Assembly: GCA_003457135.1 (NCBI GenBank)
Contig: DMSQ01000013.1
Coordinates: forward strand, 207,733 to 271,732
DNA: 64,000 nucleotides
From: Prolixibacteraceae bacterium
GTDB lineage: Bacteria > Bacteroidota > Bacteroidia > Bacteroidales > Prolixibacteraceae
Reading direction: 5' to 3'
Below, piece by piece: positions 1 to 9,540 of this stretch. The notes below the pieces were generated by a model. That model saw nothing but the letters and a program-made list of their open reading frames with translations, had not been told where the DNA came from and searched no databases. Position 1 is the stretch's first letter, and every line of letters begins with the position of its first letter. The position numbers and the translations under genes are program-made.

Positions 1-50
1 TGACTGAAAAACAATAGGCAAGCCACAATAGCAAAAACGTATTTCTTCAT
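1..50 (-). CDS. Start of an exported protein (partial)
   Basis: Reading leftward from an ATG at 50-48, the first 16 codons give MKKYVFAIVACLLFFS, a typical Sec signal peptide with a lysine-rich start and a hydrophobic core. The rest of the gene lies outside the window. It follows the GH26 gene in the same direction, so it could be another gene of the glycan block. Its function cannot be stated. Confidence 0.6.
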   Translation of the reverse strand, partial: MKKYVFAIVACLLFFS

Positions 51-76
51 TTTGGTTCAGTTTTTTTAGTTAAATC

Positions 77-110
77 CAAAAGTACCAAATTAATTCAATC
101 GATTGCAATG
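77..110 (-). promoter_or_regulatory. Bacteroidota-type promoter of the partial gene
   Basis: On the minus strand TACTTTTG (84-77) fits the TAnnTTTG -7 box, and a TTG lies 21 nt upstream of it, close to the spacing known for the -33 element. Transcription would start near position 70 and give a leader of about 20 nt before the ATG at 50. Confidence 0.4.
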
Positions 111-145
111 TGAAACCTAAAATTGAATGGATCAAAACGAACCGG

Positions 146-1273
146 CTATTTTTTGTAAATCTTTTTCAGATCGTTTAAAAATAAGGTGTAGGGATCGTTA
201 TAAAACTTCATAAAATCAGGTACGCTTGAATGCCCTGGAACAGGAGCATAATAATGGGTCGGACTTCTCATATCGTTACGCCAAACCAGCACATAACACA
301 ATTTCATCGGGTACATTTGCATCACTTTCAACAGCGTACCCGTCCACCATTCAGGGTTTGGAACCGATTCCAATCCGGTTTCGGTGAAAGCTGCCAGCTT
401 TCCTGATTTCAGCGCAAAATCAGAAATTATTTTCAGCTTTTTTGCTGCTGTATCAAGGTCATATTTATCTCTTCCCATATCACTGTAATTGTCCATTCCA
501 ACCATATCCACCCATTTATTTCCCGGGTATCGTTCCAAAAATTCTTCCTCGGTCGAGAATTTATTGTCAGGAGAAAATGCGTAAATAAAATTGTGGACAT
601 TAAGCGAATCACGAAGGTAGGAAACCGTGAATTGCCATAACGCAACAAATTCTTCTTTGGTGCAATGAGGTTTCCCCCACCAAAACCAACCGCCATCAAA
701 CTCGTGATAAGGCCTGAAAATTACAGGGGCCAGTTTTCCATCAGCTCCTTGAAGACTATGAGCCCAATCGCCAATGGTTTTCAGGATTTCCTTGTATTTA
801 TCGTGAGCTTCGCCTCCCGGAATGAGGTATTTTACGGCAGGGTTTGAAACGCCATCTTTCCAGTAAAATCCGCCTTCCGAAATCGGATTATTGAAATGCC
901 AGGCTACAGTGGTCACCCCACCCAGGTTGTACATGTCAACCACCGTTTTTTTCAATCTGGCTTTTTCACTTTCTATGGCTTCAGCAGGCCTGCCCGATAA
1001 GCCACTGACATCAACGCCAATAACTGCCGGATGTGAGCCGCAAACCGATTTCACATCCGACCGGTCTTCATCGCCCGCCCAGCCACGACCATATTCCGTC
1101 GCGTTCTGATGCCCGAACAAGGTATGCTTCTCTGATAATTTCATCAGATTCAGAAAAAGGGCTACCGTTTCGGTAGTCGCTTTCGGGTCGGTTAGTTTGT
1201 TTTTCTTTGCACTTAATGGCAACGAAAAGCAAACACTTATAAGTAATATAGCCGGGAAGATTTTTTTAATCAT
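146..1273 (-). CDS. GH26 family glycoside hydrolase (beta-mannanase-like), exported
   Basis: This 375-residue protein has a Sec signal peptide (residues 1-22, ending LSA) followed by a single GH26 TIM barrel. The motif RPYHEFDGGWFWWG places the acid/base glutamate at E191, and AFTETG places the nucleophile at E298. Both match GH26 clan A geometry. GH26 includes mostly endo-beta-1,4-mannanases, with some beta-1,3-xylanases and lichenases, so the exact substrate is open. No carbohydrate-binding module is visible. It lies downstream of three sulfatases and a rhamnosidase read in the same direction, which suggests that it cuts the backbone of a sulfated glycan or a mannan side component. The start is an ATG directly before the signal peptide. 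Confidence 0.88.
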   Translation of the reverse strand: MIKKIFPAILLISVCFSLPLSAKKNKLTDPKATTETVALFLNLMKLSEKHTLFGHQNATEYGRGWAGDEDRSDVKSVCGSHPAVIGVDVSGLSGRPAEAIESEKARLKKTVVDMYNLGGVTTVAWHFNNPISEGGFYWKDGVSNPAVKYLIPGGEAHDKYKEILKTIGDWAHSLQGADGKLAPVIFRPYHEFDGGWFWWGKPHCTKEEFVALWQFTVSYLRDSLNVHNFIYAFSPDNKFSTEEEFLERYPGNKWVDMVGMDNYSDMGRDKYDLDTAAKKLKIISDFALKSGKLAAFTETGLESVPNPEWWTGTLLKVMQMYPMKLCYVLVWRNDMRSPTHYYAPVPGHSSVPDFMKFYNDPYTLFLNDLKKIYKK

Positions 1274-1358
1274 TGGTTCCTGTTAAAATTTGTACATCTG
1301 CTTAAAATGCTTATTTGGTTTAACCTCTCGAGGTAAAAGACGCATGGGTTTGAAATTA

Positions 1359-1451
1359 CTACAATACTGAATCTCCTACGGAGAATATTCCGCGTAGCGG
1401 ATAAAGTGTTGTAGATCAACATAAACGATATTCACTTTTCCACGTAGCGGA
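1359..1451. repeat. Nested palindromic intergenic element
   Basis: Outer arms CTACAATAC (1359-1367) and GTGTTGTAG (1406-1414) pair over nine positions with one G-T. Inside are two small hairpins, TCTCCTACGGAGA (1372-1384) and TCCGCGTAGCGGA (1389-1401). A near copy of the second, TCCACGTAGCGGA, follows at 1439-1451. This resembles the REP or BIME elements found between genes. No open frame of note occupies this gap (1274-1553). Confidence 0.6.
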
Positions 1452-1553
1452 TCAACTTTTTGATTTACCGGACAACAATGTTTTTTAATAGCCATTTTTT
1501 GCTTTTTAAATGTTCCTATTCATTCGATCCTCACCCTTTCAAAATTCTATTGA

Positions 1554-3251
1554 TTACCTGATTTCGAATATTCCCGAAACTTCATCACTTTCCTCGTAAC
1601 CGTATCGAACCGCTTTAATCCTGACTGTGGCAGTTCCTTTTGCCAGACGAAGCGGACCGCTGTAGAGTTTCCATGTTGGTTTGTTGCCTGATTCAGTTGA
1701 ATATACAATCGAAGCGCCATGCGTGGGGCAATAGAAAGCCAGTGTCATCGGTGCTGTAAATGTCCCGCTTGTCTGGTAATTTTTGGAGCCACGATCTTCC
1801 GGGGCATTCACAATGAAATAAGGTTTATCGGTAACCGGTTGCTTGCCACCAGGCCACATCTGTTCAATCATTTCAGGCTCGTTCATCCGGCCCATGTCGT
1901 TTGTACTAACCGCCCAATTGTCCTGCTGAAGACGCATTTCGGCCAGCACAGATTTGTACTTCGGATTTTCGGCCAGGTTGTTTAGCTGAAAAGGATCGGC
2001 TTTTACATCGTATAATTCTTCTGCAGGTCGGGTCTCTGCCATCCATTTTTTCTGATCCGGATTAAGTTTTCCTTCGGCATCAAGTCGCATCATTTCCTGC
2101 ATAATTGGCATTTTATTCAAATATGGAACCCAAATATGAAATGGCTCACTTGGATAAAAATTTCGGATATACAGGTAGTTTTTTGAACGAACCGACCGAA
2201 TCATGTCATACGATTCATCCACGCGGTCGCGGGTCCCGAAAACGTATTCGTGTGGTTCTGCAGCTTGATTTCCGAGGAATGGCCTCCCCTGCATGTGAAC
2301 CGGCACTTTTACGCTGGCCAAAGAAAGCACTGTTGGTCCAAAATCAATGGAACTGACGAGCTGATCATTAACCGATCCGGGTTTCAGGTTGCCGGGCCAG
2401 CGGATGATCAAGGGAATATTCAGGCCCGAATCGTATAACCAGCGTTTGGCACGCGGGAGTCCGTCGCCATGATCGCCCCAAAAGAAAATAATGGTGTTTT
2501 CAGCTTCGCCTTCTTTTTCCAATTCAACCAGTAATGCGCCAACCACCGAATCAAGCCGGGCAGTATTATCATACATTTTAGCGAGGTTACGGCGAACAAT
2601 TTCGGTATCTGGATAATATGGCGGAACTTTAACTGATTTCGGATCAGTTTTCACATTACTGATATCCCAGTTTTGGCTTTCATGAGTTCCAAGGTGATTG
2701 AATACAGCAAAAAATGGCTGGTTCTTATCAGGCCGGTTTTTATAGTGGGCTGTTTTACTGCAATCATCCCAAATACTTTCCGGCACCGGATCTTTGGCAA
2801 ACTGGTAATCGGTTTTCGAATTGTTGGTGCAATAATAACCTGCCACCCTCAAATATTCGGTAAAGGCTTTCACATAGTGCGGCGGAACAGCAGTAAACTC
2901 CACCGGATTTTCCACCGAACGGCGGTAACTCGTGGTTCGCATGTGCATACATCCGATGGAGGTTTGGTACATTCCGGTAATTATTCCAGCCCGGCAAGGT
3001 GCAGAAATGGCTGCCGTGGTAAAAACATTGGTAAACCGCACACCCTGACTGGCCAGCTTGTCAATATGTGGAGTTTGTGCCACTTTATCGCCATAACAGC
3101 CCAGGTGCGGGCTGAAATCTTCAGTCGAAATCCAGATGATGTTGGGGCGCTGTTGCGCATTGGGTTGTGTCTGTGCGGTAAAAGGTAAGGCTGCTGTCAA
3201 CAGTGAAGGAATCAGGCCTGCAAGTAGCTGATGCTTGTTACTTCGATTCAT
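1554..3251 (-). CDS. S1-family sulfatase, serine type, with C-terminal beta-sandwich domain
   Basis: This 565-residue exported sulfatase has a signal peptide (about residues 1-27) and the start of the alkaline-phosphatase fold at NIIWISTEDFSP, which supplies metal-binding acidic residues. The active-site signature is SAPCRAGIITG, so the residue converted to formylglycine would be Ser83 (S-x-P-x-R) rather than cysteine. Residues from about 475 to the end resemble the chitobiase/beta-hexosaminidase C-terminal type domain (Ser/Thr-rich, STESG...RIKAV). The gene is 26 nt upstream of nothing else but the GH26 gene 280 nt away, and follows the next sulfatase by 26 nt, so the two sulfatases are likely cotranscribed. 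Formylglycine maturation would need an anaerobic maturase, which is not present in the window. The sulfated substrate is not known. Confidence 0.85.
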   Translation of the reverse strand: MNRSNKHQLLAGLIPSLLTAALPFTAQTQPNAQQRPNIIWISTEDFSPHLGCYGDKVAQTPHIDKLASQGVRFTNVFTTAAISAPCRAGIITGMYQTSIGCMHMRTTSYRRSVENPVEFTAVPPHYVKAFTEYLRVAGYYCTNNSKTDYQFAKDPVPESIWDDCSKTAHYKNRPDKNQPFFAVFNHLGTHESQNWDISNVKTDPKSVKVPPYYPDTEIVRRNLAKMYDNTARLDSVVGALLVELEKEGEAENTIIFFWGDHGDGLPRAKRWLYDSGLNIPLIIRWPGNLKPGSVNDQLVSSIDFGPTVLSLASVKVPVHMQGRPFLGNQAAEPHEYVFGTRDRVDESYDMIRSVRSKNYLYIRNFYPSEPFHIWVPYLNKMPIMQEMMRLDAEGKLNPDQKKWMAETRPAEELYDVKADPFQLNNLAENPKYKSVLAEMRLQQDNWAVSTNDMGRMNEPEMIEQMWPGGKQPVTDKPYFIVNAPEDRGSKNYQTSGTFTAPMTLAFYCPTHGASIVYSTESGNKPTWKLYSGPLRLAKGTATVRIKAVRYGYEESDEVSGIFEIR

Positions 3252-3277
3252 TGGATATCAGTTTTAGTTTTTGGTTA

Positions 3278-4795
3278 TCAGTTTGGTTTGATTCCGGAAA
3301 TGGTTTCGAGAGCTGCTTTCATTTTTACAACCCTGTTTGCTTCTTTTCCGGCCAGATTAACCCTCTCGCCCAAATCGTCGGAAAGATGATACAATTGATC
3401 TTCACCCGATCGGCCAGTTTCAGTTCCGGTTAATGGCATATATGATTCGCCTTTATATTTAGGTATCAAAACCCAATCGCCTTGTTTGTATGCCAGATTA
3501 CCCATACCTTCAATCACTAAATCAGATCTGCCCGTTTTTGTTTTACCCAGCAATGCCTGAAGGACATCTTTGCTGTCAACATTTTTATCAATTTTTTGTC
3601 CAAGCAGGTCAGAAAACGATGCCAGAAAATCCATCTGGCAAACCAGAGCATCAGAAACTCCCGGTTTTATTGCGCCCTTCCAGCGGACAATAAACGGAAC
3701 ACGCGTTCCTCCTTCAAACATACTGTATTTTCCACCGCGTAAAGGTCCGGCCGGAATATGGTTTCCCAGCAATTCAACTGCCTGATCTTTATAACCATCG
3801 TCTATTACAGGCCCATTGTCGCTCGAAAAAATAATCAGGGTATTTTCGTTCAGTCCCATCTCCTCCATTGCATCAAGCATTTTCCCGATGCACCAGTCGG
3901 CTTCTAAAATGGCATCTCCGCGAGGACCCATGCCGGATTTTCCGACAAACCTGGAATTTGGAACACGGGGAACATGGGGTTGATGCAGGGCATAATAGAG
4001 AAAGAATGGTTTTGTCCGGTTGGCCTTTATAAAACCGATGCTTTTGGTTAAAAAAGTGTCTGCCATATTTTCGTCAATCCAATGGGCAGATTTTCCTCCT
4101 TTCATATAGCCGATTCGAGAAATGCCGTTCACAATACTAAAGTCATGTCCATGACTGGGATGCATCTTCAGTAATTCCGGATTTTGTTTCCCGGTGGGTT
4201 CACCGGTAAAATTCTCCTTATAACTTACCGAGATAGGATCTTTCGGATCGAGATCAACCACAAGTCCATTTTCAAGATAAACACAAGGAACACGGTCGTT
4301 AGTTGCAGCCTGAATAAATGAGTAATTAAAACCTGTTTCATTTGCCCCCGGTACCACTTTTTGATTCCAATCTGTATTTCCGTTGCCCAGTCCGAGGTGC
4401 CATTTCCCCACTACCCCCGTTGTATATCCGGCATTTTGCAGCATGCGTGGTAATGTCAGGGATTGTGGTTCGATGATTAAAGGGGCGTCGCCAGGAAGAA
4501 CGGCAGCCTTCTTCCGCCAGGGATAAATTCCGGTGAGCAAGGCATAGCGACTTGGTGTACAGGTAGCAGAAGTGGCAAAGCCATTGGTGAAACGCAGGCC
4601 TTCTTTAGCCAGACGATCTATATTGGGCGTTGAAATATGTTTGGCTCCATAACAACTCACATCGCCATAACCCAGGTCATCGGCCAGTATAACCAAAATG
4701 TTGGGTTGCTTTTGAATTGTCCTCTGTGAAAAGACCGTTGTTGAAAGCAAGCTTACTCCCGCTGTTGTGGTTAAAAATAAATTGAATTTTAGCAT
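3278..4795 (-). CDS. S1-family arylsulfatase, cysteine type
   Basis: This 505-residue exported sulfatase begins with a signal peptide (about residues 1-23). The metal-binding segment ILADDLGYGD and the signature CTPSRYALLTG follow, with Cys79 as the predicted formylglycine precursor. GKWHLG is the second sulfatase signature, and SSDNGP carries further metal ligands. The overall layout is like N-acetylgalactosamine-6-sulfatase or arylsulfatase A. It lies between a serine-type sulfatase (26 nt downstream) and the GH78 gene (22 nt upstream), so it belongs to one transcription unit. The mix of Cys- and Ser-type sulfatases suggests removal of sulfate from more than one position on the same glycan, which is inference. 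Confidence 0.88.
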   Translation of the reverse strand: MLKFNLFLTTTAGVSLLSTTVFSQRTIQKQPNILVILADDLGYGDVSCYGAKHISTPNIDRLAKEGLRFTNGFATSATCTPSRYALLTGIYPWRKKAAVLPGDAPLIIEPQSLTLPRMLQNAGYTTGVVGKWHLGLGNGNTDWNQKVVPGANETGFNYSFIQAATNDRVPCVYLENGLVVDLDPKDPISVSYKENFTGEPTGKQNPELLKMHPSHGHDFSIVNGISRIGYMKGGKSAHWIDENMADTFLTKSIGFIKANRTKPFFLYYALHQPHVPRVPNSRFVGKSGMGPRGDAILEADWCIGKMLDAMEEMGLNENTLIIFSSDNGPVIDDGYKDQAVELLGNHIPAGPLRGGKYSMFEGGTRVPFIVRWKGAIKPGVSDALVCQMDFLASFSDLLGQKIDKNVDSKDVLQALLGKTKTGRSDLVIEGMGNLAYKQGDWVLIPKYKGESYMPLTGTETGRSGEDQLYHLSDDLGERVNLAGKEANRVVKMKAALETISGIKPN

Positions 4796-4817
4796 ATACT
4801 GGTAGTTTTAAAATCCA

Positions 4818-7553
4818 TTATTCAGATAAAAACTGATACTGTCCACTTTTAACAGCAATTAACTGATAACCGTTCTCCTCACGGATAAATTGGACCTTAT
4901 TTGATACTGAAATTTCCAGTCCACTTTCAGTAATCTTTTTTCCTTTCAGGACAGGCACATAAACCGTGGCCCGGCAACCAACCGGAACTGTCACCTGCAA
5001 GGAGAATTGTTGATTTTCATTTTTCCAGTGAATACCTGCCTCGCCATAAGCAGTTTGGTTGAAATACTTCGCAAATGTTAGATCGGCAACCGGTTGTGGA
5101 TGAAAAATAATATGCCTGTAGCCGGGTTCATCCTGATCGGCATTCATTCCGGCAAGTTTCCGGTATAACCATACCAGACCGCCTCCGAACATCGGGTGAT
5201 TGTGCGAACCCTCTTCGCTCCATTGTTCGCGTGAGGTGGTAGAGCCGAGTTCTAGCCAGTGTCCGTATCCGGGTTCATCTTTCTGGTTTATGGCTTCATA
5301 AGCCAAATCGTGCATCCCGTTTTCGGAGAGGACTTCGAAAAAGAATTGAGTACCAAAAATACCGGTATCCAGATGTCCTTTGTTCGCTTTGATGTCGGCT
5401 TTCAATGCCGCAATCACCCTCGGATATTGGTCGGCAGGAACTCCCATTTTCAGGGCAAAAATGTTTCCACCGGCTTTTCCGTAGGCGCTATTTTTTTCGT
5501 CGTAAAAACGTTTCCAGAAAGCTTTCCGGGTTTGTTCGGCCAGACCGGCATATTTTTTTGCCTCGGCGGTTTTACCCAAAACTTTGGCTGTTTGTGCGGT
5601 CAGGTCGGCACAGCGCCAGAAGTAGAACGTATGAACCATTTCATCGGCTGGTAAATCACCGGGAGTGACCCATTCGCCAAGGTTGTACCATTTCAGGATT
5701 TTGCCATCGTTGCCGGTGCGTTTCGAAAACATGATCCCATCCTGACCGACCCAGGTCTGCATGTAGCGGATGTATTCTTCCATTCCCTCGAAATTCTCAG
5801 ACAGCATATCGCGCGAACCGGTGTGCAGGTAAAATTCCCAGGGCATAATACAAATGGCCGATCCCCAGGCCACGCCACCACCGCAACCCGGTTGCCAGGG
5901 AGCGCCGTTGGGCACGTATCCGGTTTCTTTATCCTGTGCCCCCAGCATGTCAGCAATCCATTTCTGGTAAAAGGCTTTCGCATCGAAATTGTGCATCACG
6001 GTAATACAGGCCACCTGCCCGTCGCCGGTGTAGCCATTGCGTTCGCGGTGCGGACAATCGCTGGCCAGCCCCCCGTGCATGTTGTCTTTCTGGCTCTGTT
6101 TCCAGATTTCGTTAATCCGGTTGAAAAGTGTATTGGAAGTTTCAAATTCAGCCGATTCGGGAACATCGGTATAAACTGATTCGGCAACAATGTTTTCAGG
6201 TTTTAACTCGCCATACCAGTTCCTGATTTCCACACCGCTGAACACAAACCAGTTGAAGCGGGGCGCATAATTTTCAGGACCATTGCCTTTAAAAATGTAG
6301 GTATTATCTCCTGAATATAGGTTGCCGTTAAATGAAATATCAATGCGATGTCCGGCAAGGGCGGAAACATTTTTCAACCTTACCCAGCCCGAAATTTCTT
6401 TGCCAAAGTCAACCTTATAGTTACCATTTGCCATTTTTTCAATTTTTACCGGCTGAAGCTGTTCCATCACCTTGTCGGTTGGCGAAGTATGAGCCATCAG
6501 CTTTCCGAAAGGCGCTTTACGGATGGCAACTTTTTCCCAGCTTTCATCTGAAAAAGCAGGCTTGCACCAATTTGGTTGCTCCAAACGGGCATCGTAGATT
6601 TCGCCATAGTAAACCATGTTTTTCAGGATAGGGCTTTTAGCCGCCTTCCAGCTTTCGTCGCTCGCTATAACTTCTTCCGAACCATCGGTGTAAGTGATAT
6701 GCAATTGGCCAATGAAACGGGGCGTTCCGTAGCCTTCGCACCAAAAAATGCGCGGATTGTAAAATCCGTTTCCCAAGATGGCGCCGATGGCATTTTCACC
6801 CTTCGACAGCATCGAAGTCACATCGTAGGCCAGGTACATCACTTTATATTCCTTGAAATTATCCTCCACATTGATGAGCATTTGCCCCAGCAGCGGACGC
6901 TTGCCATAGTTGGTAATATTGGGTACCAGCACATCGTTACCGGTTTTCTGTCCATTCACATAAAATTCGAAATAGCCCAGGCCAGTCACAAAAGCCACGG
7001 CGCTTTTAACCTTTTTTTCAATCCTGAATGATTTTCGGAGCATGGGAGCGGCAGTACCAAAATCATCGAACTTCTGGCCGGGAAAATTGGGACGTTTGAA
7101 ATGCTCTTCACCTTCCCAGGGGGCGCCAATCCATTTGGCTGTCCATTCCGAAGGAGAAAGGATTCCCATTCGCCAAAATGCCGGTTCGCTCCAACTGGAA
7201 ACGGTTCCGTTTTTATCCCAGACACGTACCTGCCACCAACATTCGTTGCGCGACTGCAATGGTTTTCCGGCATAATGCACCCGGTTATTTTGTTCTCCGG
7301 AAACTTTTTGACTGTCCCACAAATCGGGTTTTTCCAACTTATTTATTGAGGTTGCCACCCTGATTTGCCAGGCGGTTTGTGTTTGTCCGCGCTCACCTTT
7401 TCCGGCAAGGTTAATCCATGCCAGGCGGGGTTGGGCAACATCAACCACCGACGGATTTTGCAGGTATTCGCAGGTGAGTTTTTCAGGAGTGATTTTGGCC
7501 TGCACAGCTATGCCGGGAAGTACGAGTAGAATTAAAAAGAGAAATCGTTTCAT
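4818..7553 (-). CDS. GH78 alpha-L-rhamnosidase, exported
   Basis: This protein has 911 residues with a signal peptide (MKRFLFLILLVLPGIAVQA). An N-terminal fibronectin-like domain (about 20-130) is followed by the rhamnosidase N domain (about 170-340), a concanavalin-like module, the (alpha/alpha)6 catalytic barrel (about 460-800) and a C-terminal beta domain. The motif SDCPHRERNGYTGDGQ contains the likely general acid E504. REQWSEEGSHNHPMFGG holds the conserved region for the second catalytic glutamate. Members cut terminal alpha-L-rhamnose. Together with sulfatases this recalls rhamnose-rich sulfated polymers such as ulvan, but the window lacks an ulvan lyase or GH105, so that remains a guess. 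It is the first gene after a 159-nt gap and is likely the head of the GH78-sulfatase-sulfatase unit. Confidence 0.9.
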   Translation of the reverse strand: MKRFLFLILLVLPGIAVQAKITPEKLTCEYLQNPSVVDVAQPRLAWINLAGKGERGQTQTAWQIRVATSINKLEKPDLWDSQKVSGEQNNRVHYAGKPLQSRNECWWQVRVWDKNGTVSSWSEPAFWRMGILSPSEWTAKWIGAPWEGEEHFKRPNFPGQKFDDFGTAAPMLRKSFRIEKKVKSAVAFVTGLGYFEFYVNGQKTGNDVLVPNITNYGKRPLLGQMLINVEDNFKEYKVMYLAYDVTSMLSKGENAIGAILGNGFYNPRIFWCEGYGTPRFIGQLHITYTDGSEEVIASDESWKAAKSPILKNMVYYGEIYDARLEQPNWCKPAFSDESWEKVAIRKAPFGKLMAHTSPTDKVMEQLQPVKIEKMANGNYKVDFGKEISGWVRLKNVSALAGHRIDISFNGNLYSGDNTYIFKGNGPENYAPRFNWFVFSGVEIRNWYGELKPENIVAESVYTDVPESAEFETSNTLFNRINEIWKQSQKDNMHGGLASDCPHRERNGYTGDGQVACITVMHNFDAKAFYQKWIADMLGAQDKETGYVPNGAPWQPGCGGGVAWGSAICIMPWEFYLHTGSRDMLSENFEGMEEYIRYMQTWVGQDGIMFSKRTGNDGKILKWYNLGEWVTPGDLPADEMVHTFYFWRCADLTAQTAKVLGKTAEAKKYAGLAEQTRKAFWKRFYDEKNSAYGKAGGNIFALKMGVPADQYPRVIAALKADIKANKGHLDTGIFGTQFFFEVLSENGMHDLAYEAINQKDEPGYGHWLELGSTTSREQWSEEGSHNHPMFGGGLVWLYRKLAGMNADQDEPGYRHIIFHPQPVADLTFAKYFNQTAYGEAGIHWKNENQQFSLQVTVPVGCRATVYVPVLKGKKITESGLEISVSNKVQFIREENGYQLIAVKSGQYQFLSE

Positions 7554-7591
7554 GGTATTTAGGTTTTACTTGGGTATTGGTCGTTAATTTT

Positions 7592-7599
7592 CAAATTTA
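7592..7599 (-). promoter_or_regulatory. -7 box upstream of the GH78 gene
   Basis: The minus strand reads TAAATTTG, a full match to TAnnTTTG, about 40 nt before the GH78 start codon. No clear -33 TTTG is seen at the proper distance, so confidence is limited. Confidence 0.35.
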
Positions 7600-7712
7600 C
7601 AACTGGTTAATAAGGTTAGTTTGTTGTGATGCAAAATGTGCTACTAAGGTTAAAAAAAAATAAGTTCTTTCAGGATGATAAGTTCTATTTGAGCCAATGC
7701 CTGCTCTATCCA

Positions 7713-9458
7713 TCATTGTAAGAGTTTTACAAGCCTGATGGCTTTTATCATTCCGGCGTTATGATTGTGCTTTTCAAGAAGTTTGATGCTTAAAATCAGA
7801 TCGCCGGATTCGACTTTACCTGTTGCTACCGAATTCCACGACCAGGTCCTTTCGACCGATTCGGTTCGGGGAATCCAATCCCGGTCGGGCAATATTTCAG
7901 AATCGAATGGCTCACTCATTGTAAACGGCAGGTTGATTGAGTTCAGCCGAATCTGAAACTGACTTCCAATTTCAGAGACCGGGCAGCCATATTGAATTTC
8001 GATCCGGTACGTACTTGCATTTTTCATCTTCAGCTTCCAGTAAACCGAATCACCGTTCTGAACCCAGTTTTCGGTGTGCGACTGGTTGGGATGTATGCTA
8101 GAATATTTCACCTTCCCCGACAAAATAGCATCCTGAACTGGCAGGGTAATGCTTTTTTCGTCATCAAATCCAGCTTCTATGGTAGTTTCAGGCCGATATT
8201 GCGAAACGAGTTCCTTCTCCCATTTCAGGTAAACCTTTACCAATTCGTTCCTGATTTCGGGGTGCTTTTTAGAGACATCCACCTTTTGTGAAGGATCGTT
8301 CTGAAAATCGAACAACAAGGTATCCTTTCGGCCGGCAACCAGTCGGTAATTGTTATTCCTTACCGAACCTTCACATGATTTCAAGGGCTGATTACCTTGT
8401 CTCGAAAAAATGAAGCGATCAAATGGTTTTTTACTTTTCAGGATAAGCGGTGTAAGGTTTTTTCCATCAATGGGTCGCTCAAAGTTGAAGCTGATTTTGC
8501 ATAAATCGAGCATCGTTGGCAGCATATCAATATTCTGTGCCAGTTGTTCGGTCACCCCGGGCTTAATTTTGCCCGGCCACGAAATGTAGAAAGGCACACG
8601 CATTCCACCTTCGTCCACCGAGCCTTTTTTGCCTTTCATGGCTCCGTTGTAGCGAAAGGTATTCGGGCCATTGTCCGACATAAAGATCACAATCGTGTTC
8701 TCCCGCAATTTCATTTCTTCCAGCCGGGTTAAAATCCGTCCGATGTTTTCATCCATGTTTTCGACCATCCCGTAAATGCAGGCCAATTCATTGTCCAAAC
8801 CTTTTTCCTTGTATTTCCTGAAGTATTTTTCGGGAACCTGAAATGGCGAATGCGGCACATTGTATGGCACATAGCAGAAAAATGGCTTGTCTTTGTTCTT
8901 CTGAATAAAATCAAGCGCCTGATCGGTAAAATAGTCGGTTGAATACCCCTTCGATTTAATTTCCTCATCGTTGTGCTGATAAATGGCATCGTAATAATAC
9001 CCGAGATGCCCCATTAAAAAACCGGTGAATTCATCAAATCCCTGGTGGTTTGGGTGCTGCTGAAAATATGCCCCGTTGTGCCACTTGCCAAAACATCCGG
9101 TTGAATACCCATAGGTTTTCATGATTTCGGCCATAGTGGTTTCTTTCGGATTCATGTTTTCGTAACCCTGCGAAACCGATGAGACCCCTGTGCGAAGGAA
9201 ATACCTTCCGGTAAAAATTTCGGAACGGGTTGGTGCGCTCAATGGGCAGGCATAAAAGCGGTTAAAGCTCAAACTTTGTTGAGCCAAACGGTTCAGGACA
9301 GGTGTATCAATCAGCGGGTTTCCGTTGGCATTCACATCGCCCCAGCCCATGTCGTCGGCCAGGATGAAAACGACGTTGGGTTTTGGCTGTGCAATTGCTG
9401 TACCTGTCCATAGCGGAAAACTTAAAAAGCAGATGGTTTTTATATTGGGTATTGGCAT
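7713..9458 (-). CDS. S1-family sulfatase, serine type, with C-terminal extension
   Basis: This 581-residue exported sulfatase has a signal peptide (about residues 1-23) and the metal-binding segment VVFILADDMGWGD. The signature SAPTRSEIFTG makes Ser74 the predicted formylglycine residue. GKWHNG and MSDNGP are the later sulfatase motifs. The sulfatase fold ends near residue 430. About 150 residues follow that look like a beta-sandwich (EIQYGCPVSEIGSQF, GDLILSIKLLEKHNH), similar to the carbohydrate-binding-like tails seen on some marine sulfatases. The gene lies between the GH78 gene and the multiheme cytochrome, all on the minus strand. Its substrate cannot be named. Confidence 0.86.
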   Translation of the reverse strand: MPIPNIKTICFLSFPLWTGTAIAQPKPNVVFILADDMGWGDVNANGNPLIDTPVLNRLAQQSLSFNRFYACPLSAPTRSEIFTGRYFLRTGVSSVSQGYENMNPKETTMAEIMKTYGYSTGCFGKWHNGAYFQQHPNHQGFDEFTGFLMGHLGYYYDAIYQHNDEEIKSKGYSTDYFTDQALDFIQKNKDKPFFCYVPYNVPHSPFQVPEKYFRKYKEKGLDNELACIYGMVENMDENIGRILTRLEEMKLRENTIVIFMSDNGPNTFRYNGAMKGKKGSVDEGGMRVPFYISWPGKIKPGVTEQLAQNIDMLPTMLDLCKISFNFERPIDGKNLTPLILKSKKPFDRFIFSRQGNQPLKSCEGSVRNNNYRLVAGRKDTLLFDFQNDPSQKVDVSKKHPEIRNELVKVYLKWEKELVSQYRPETTIEAGFDDEKSITLPVQDAILSGKVKYSSIHPNQSHTENWVQNGDSVYWKLKMKNASTYRIEIQYGCPVSEIGSQFQIRLNSINLPFTMSEPFDSEILPDRDWIPRTESVERTWSWNSVATGKVESGDLILSIKLLEKHNHNAGMIKAIRLVKLLQ

Positions 9459-9540
9459 GGTTACTTTTTATTAAATCAATTTCAATTATACCAGAAACTT
9501 TTCCTGAAATCTCAATTTATTTCAATCGTGATTGAAATAC

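Noticed and set aside
2673..3188. Long open frame on the plus strand inside the sulfatase gene
   Set aside because: It lies antisense to a clear sulfatase with intact motifs, and its translation has no recognisable domain or sensible composition.
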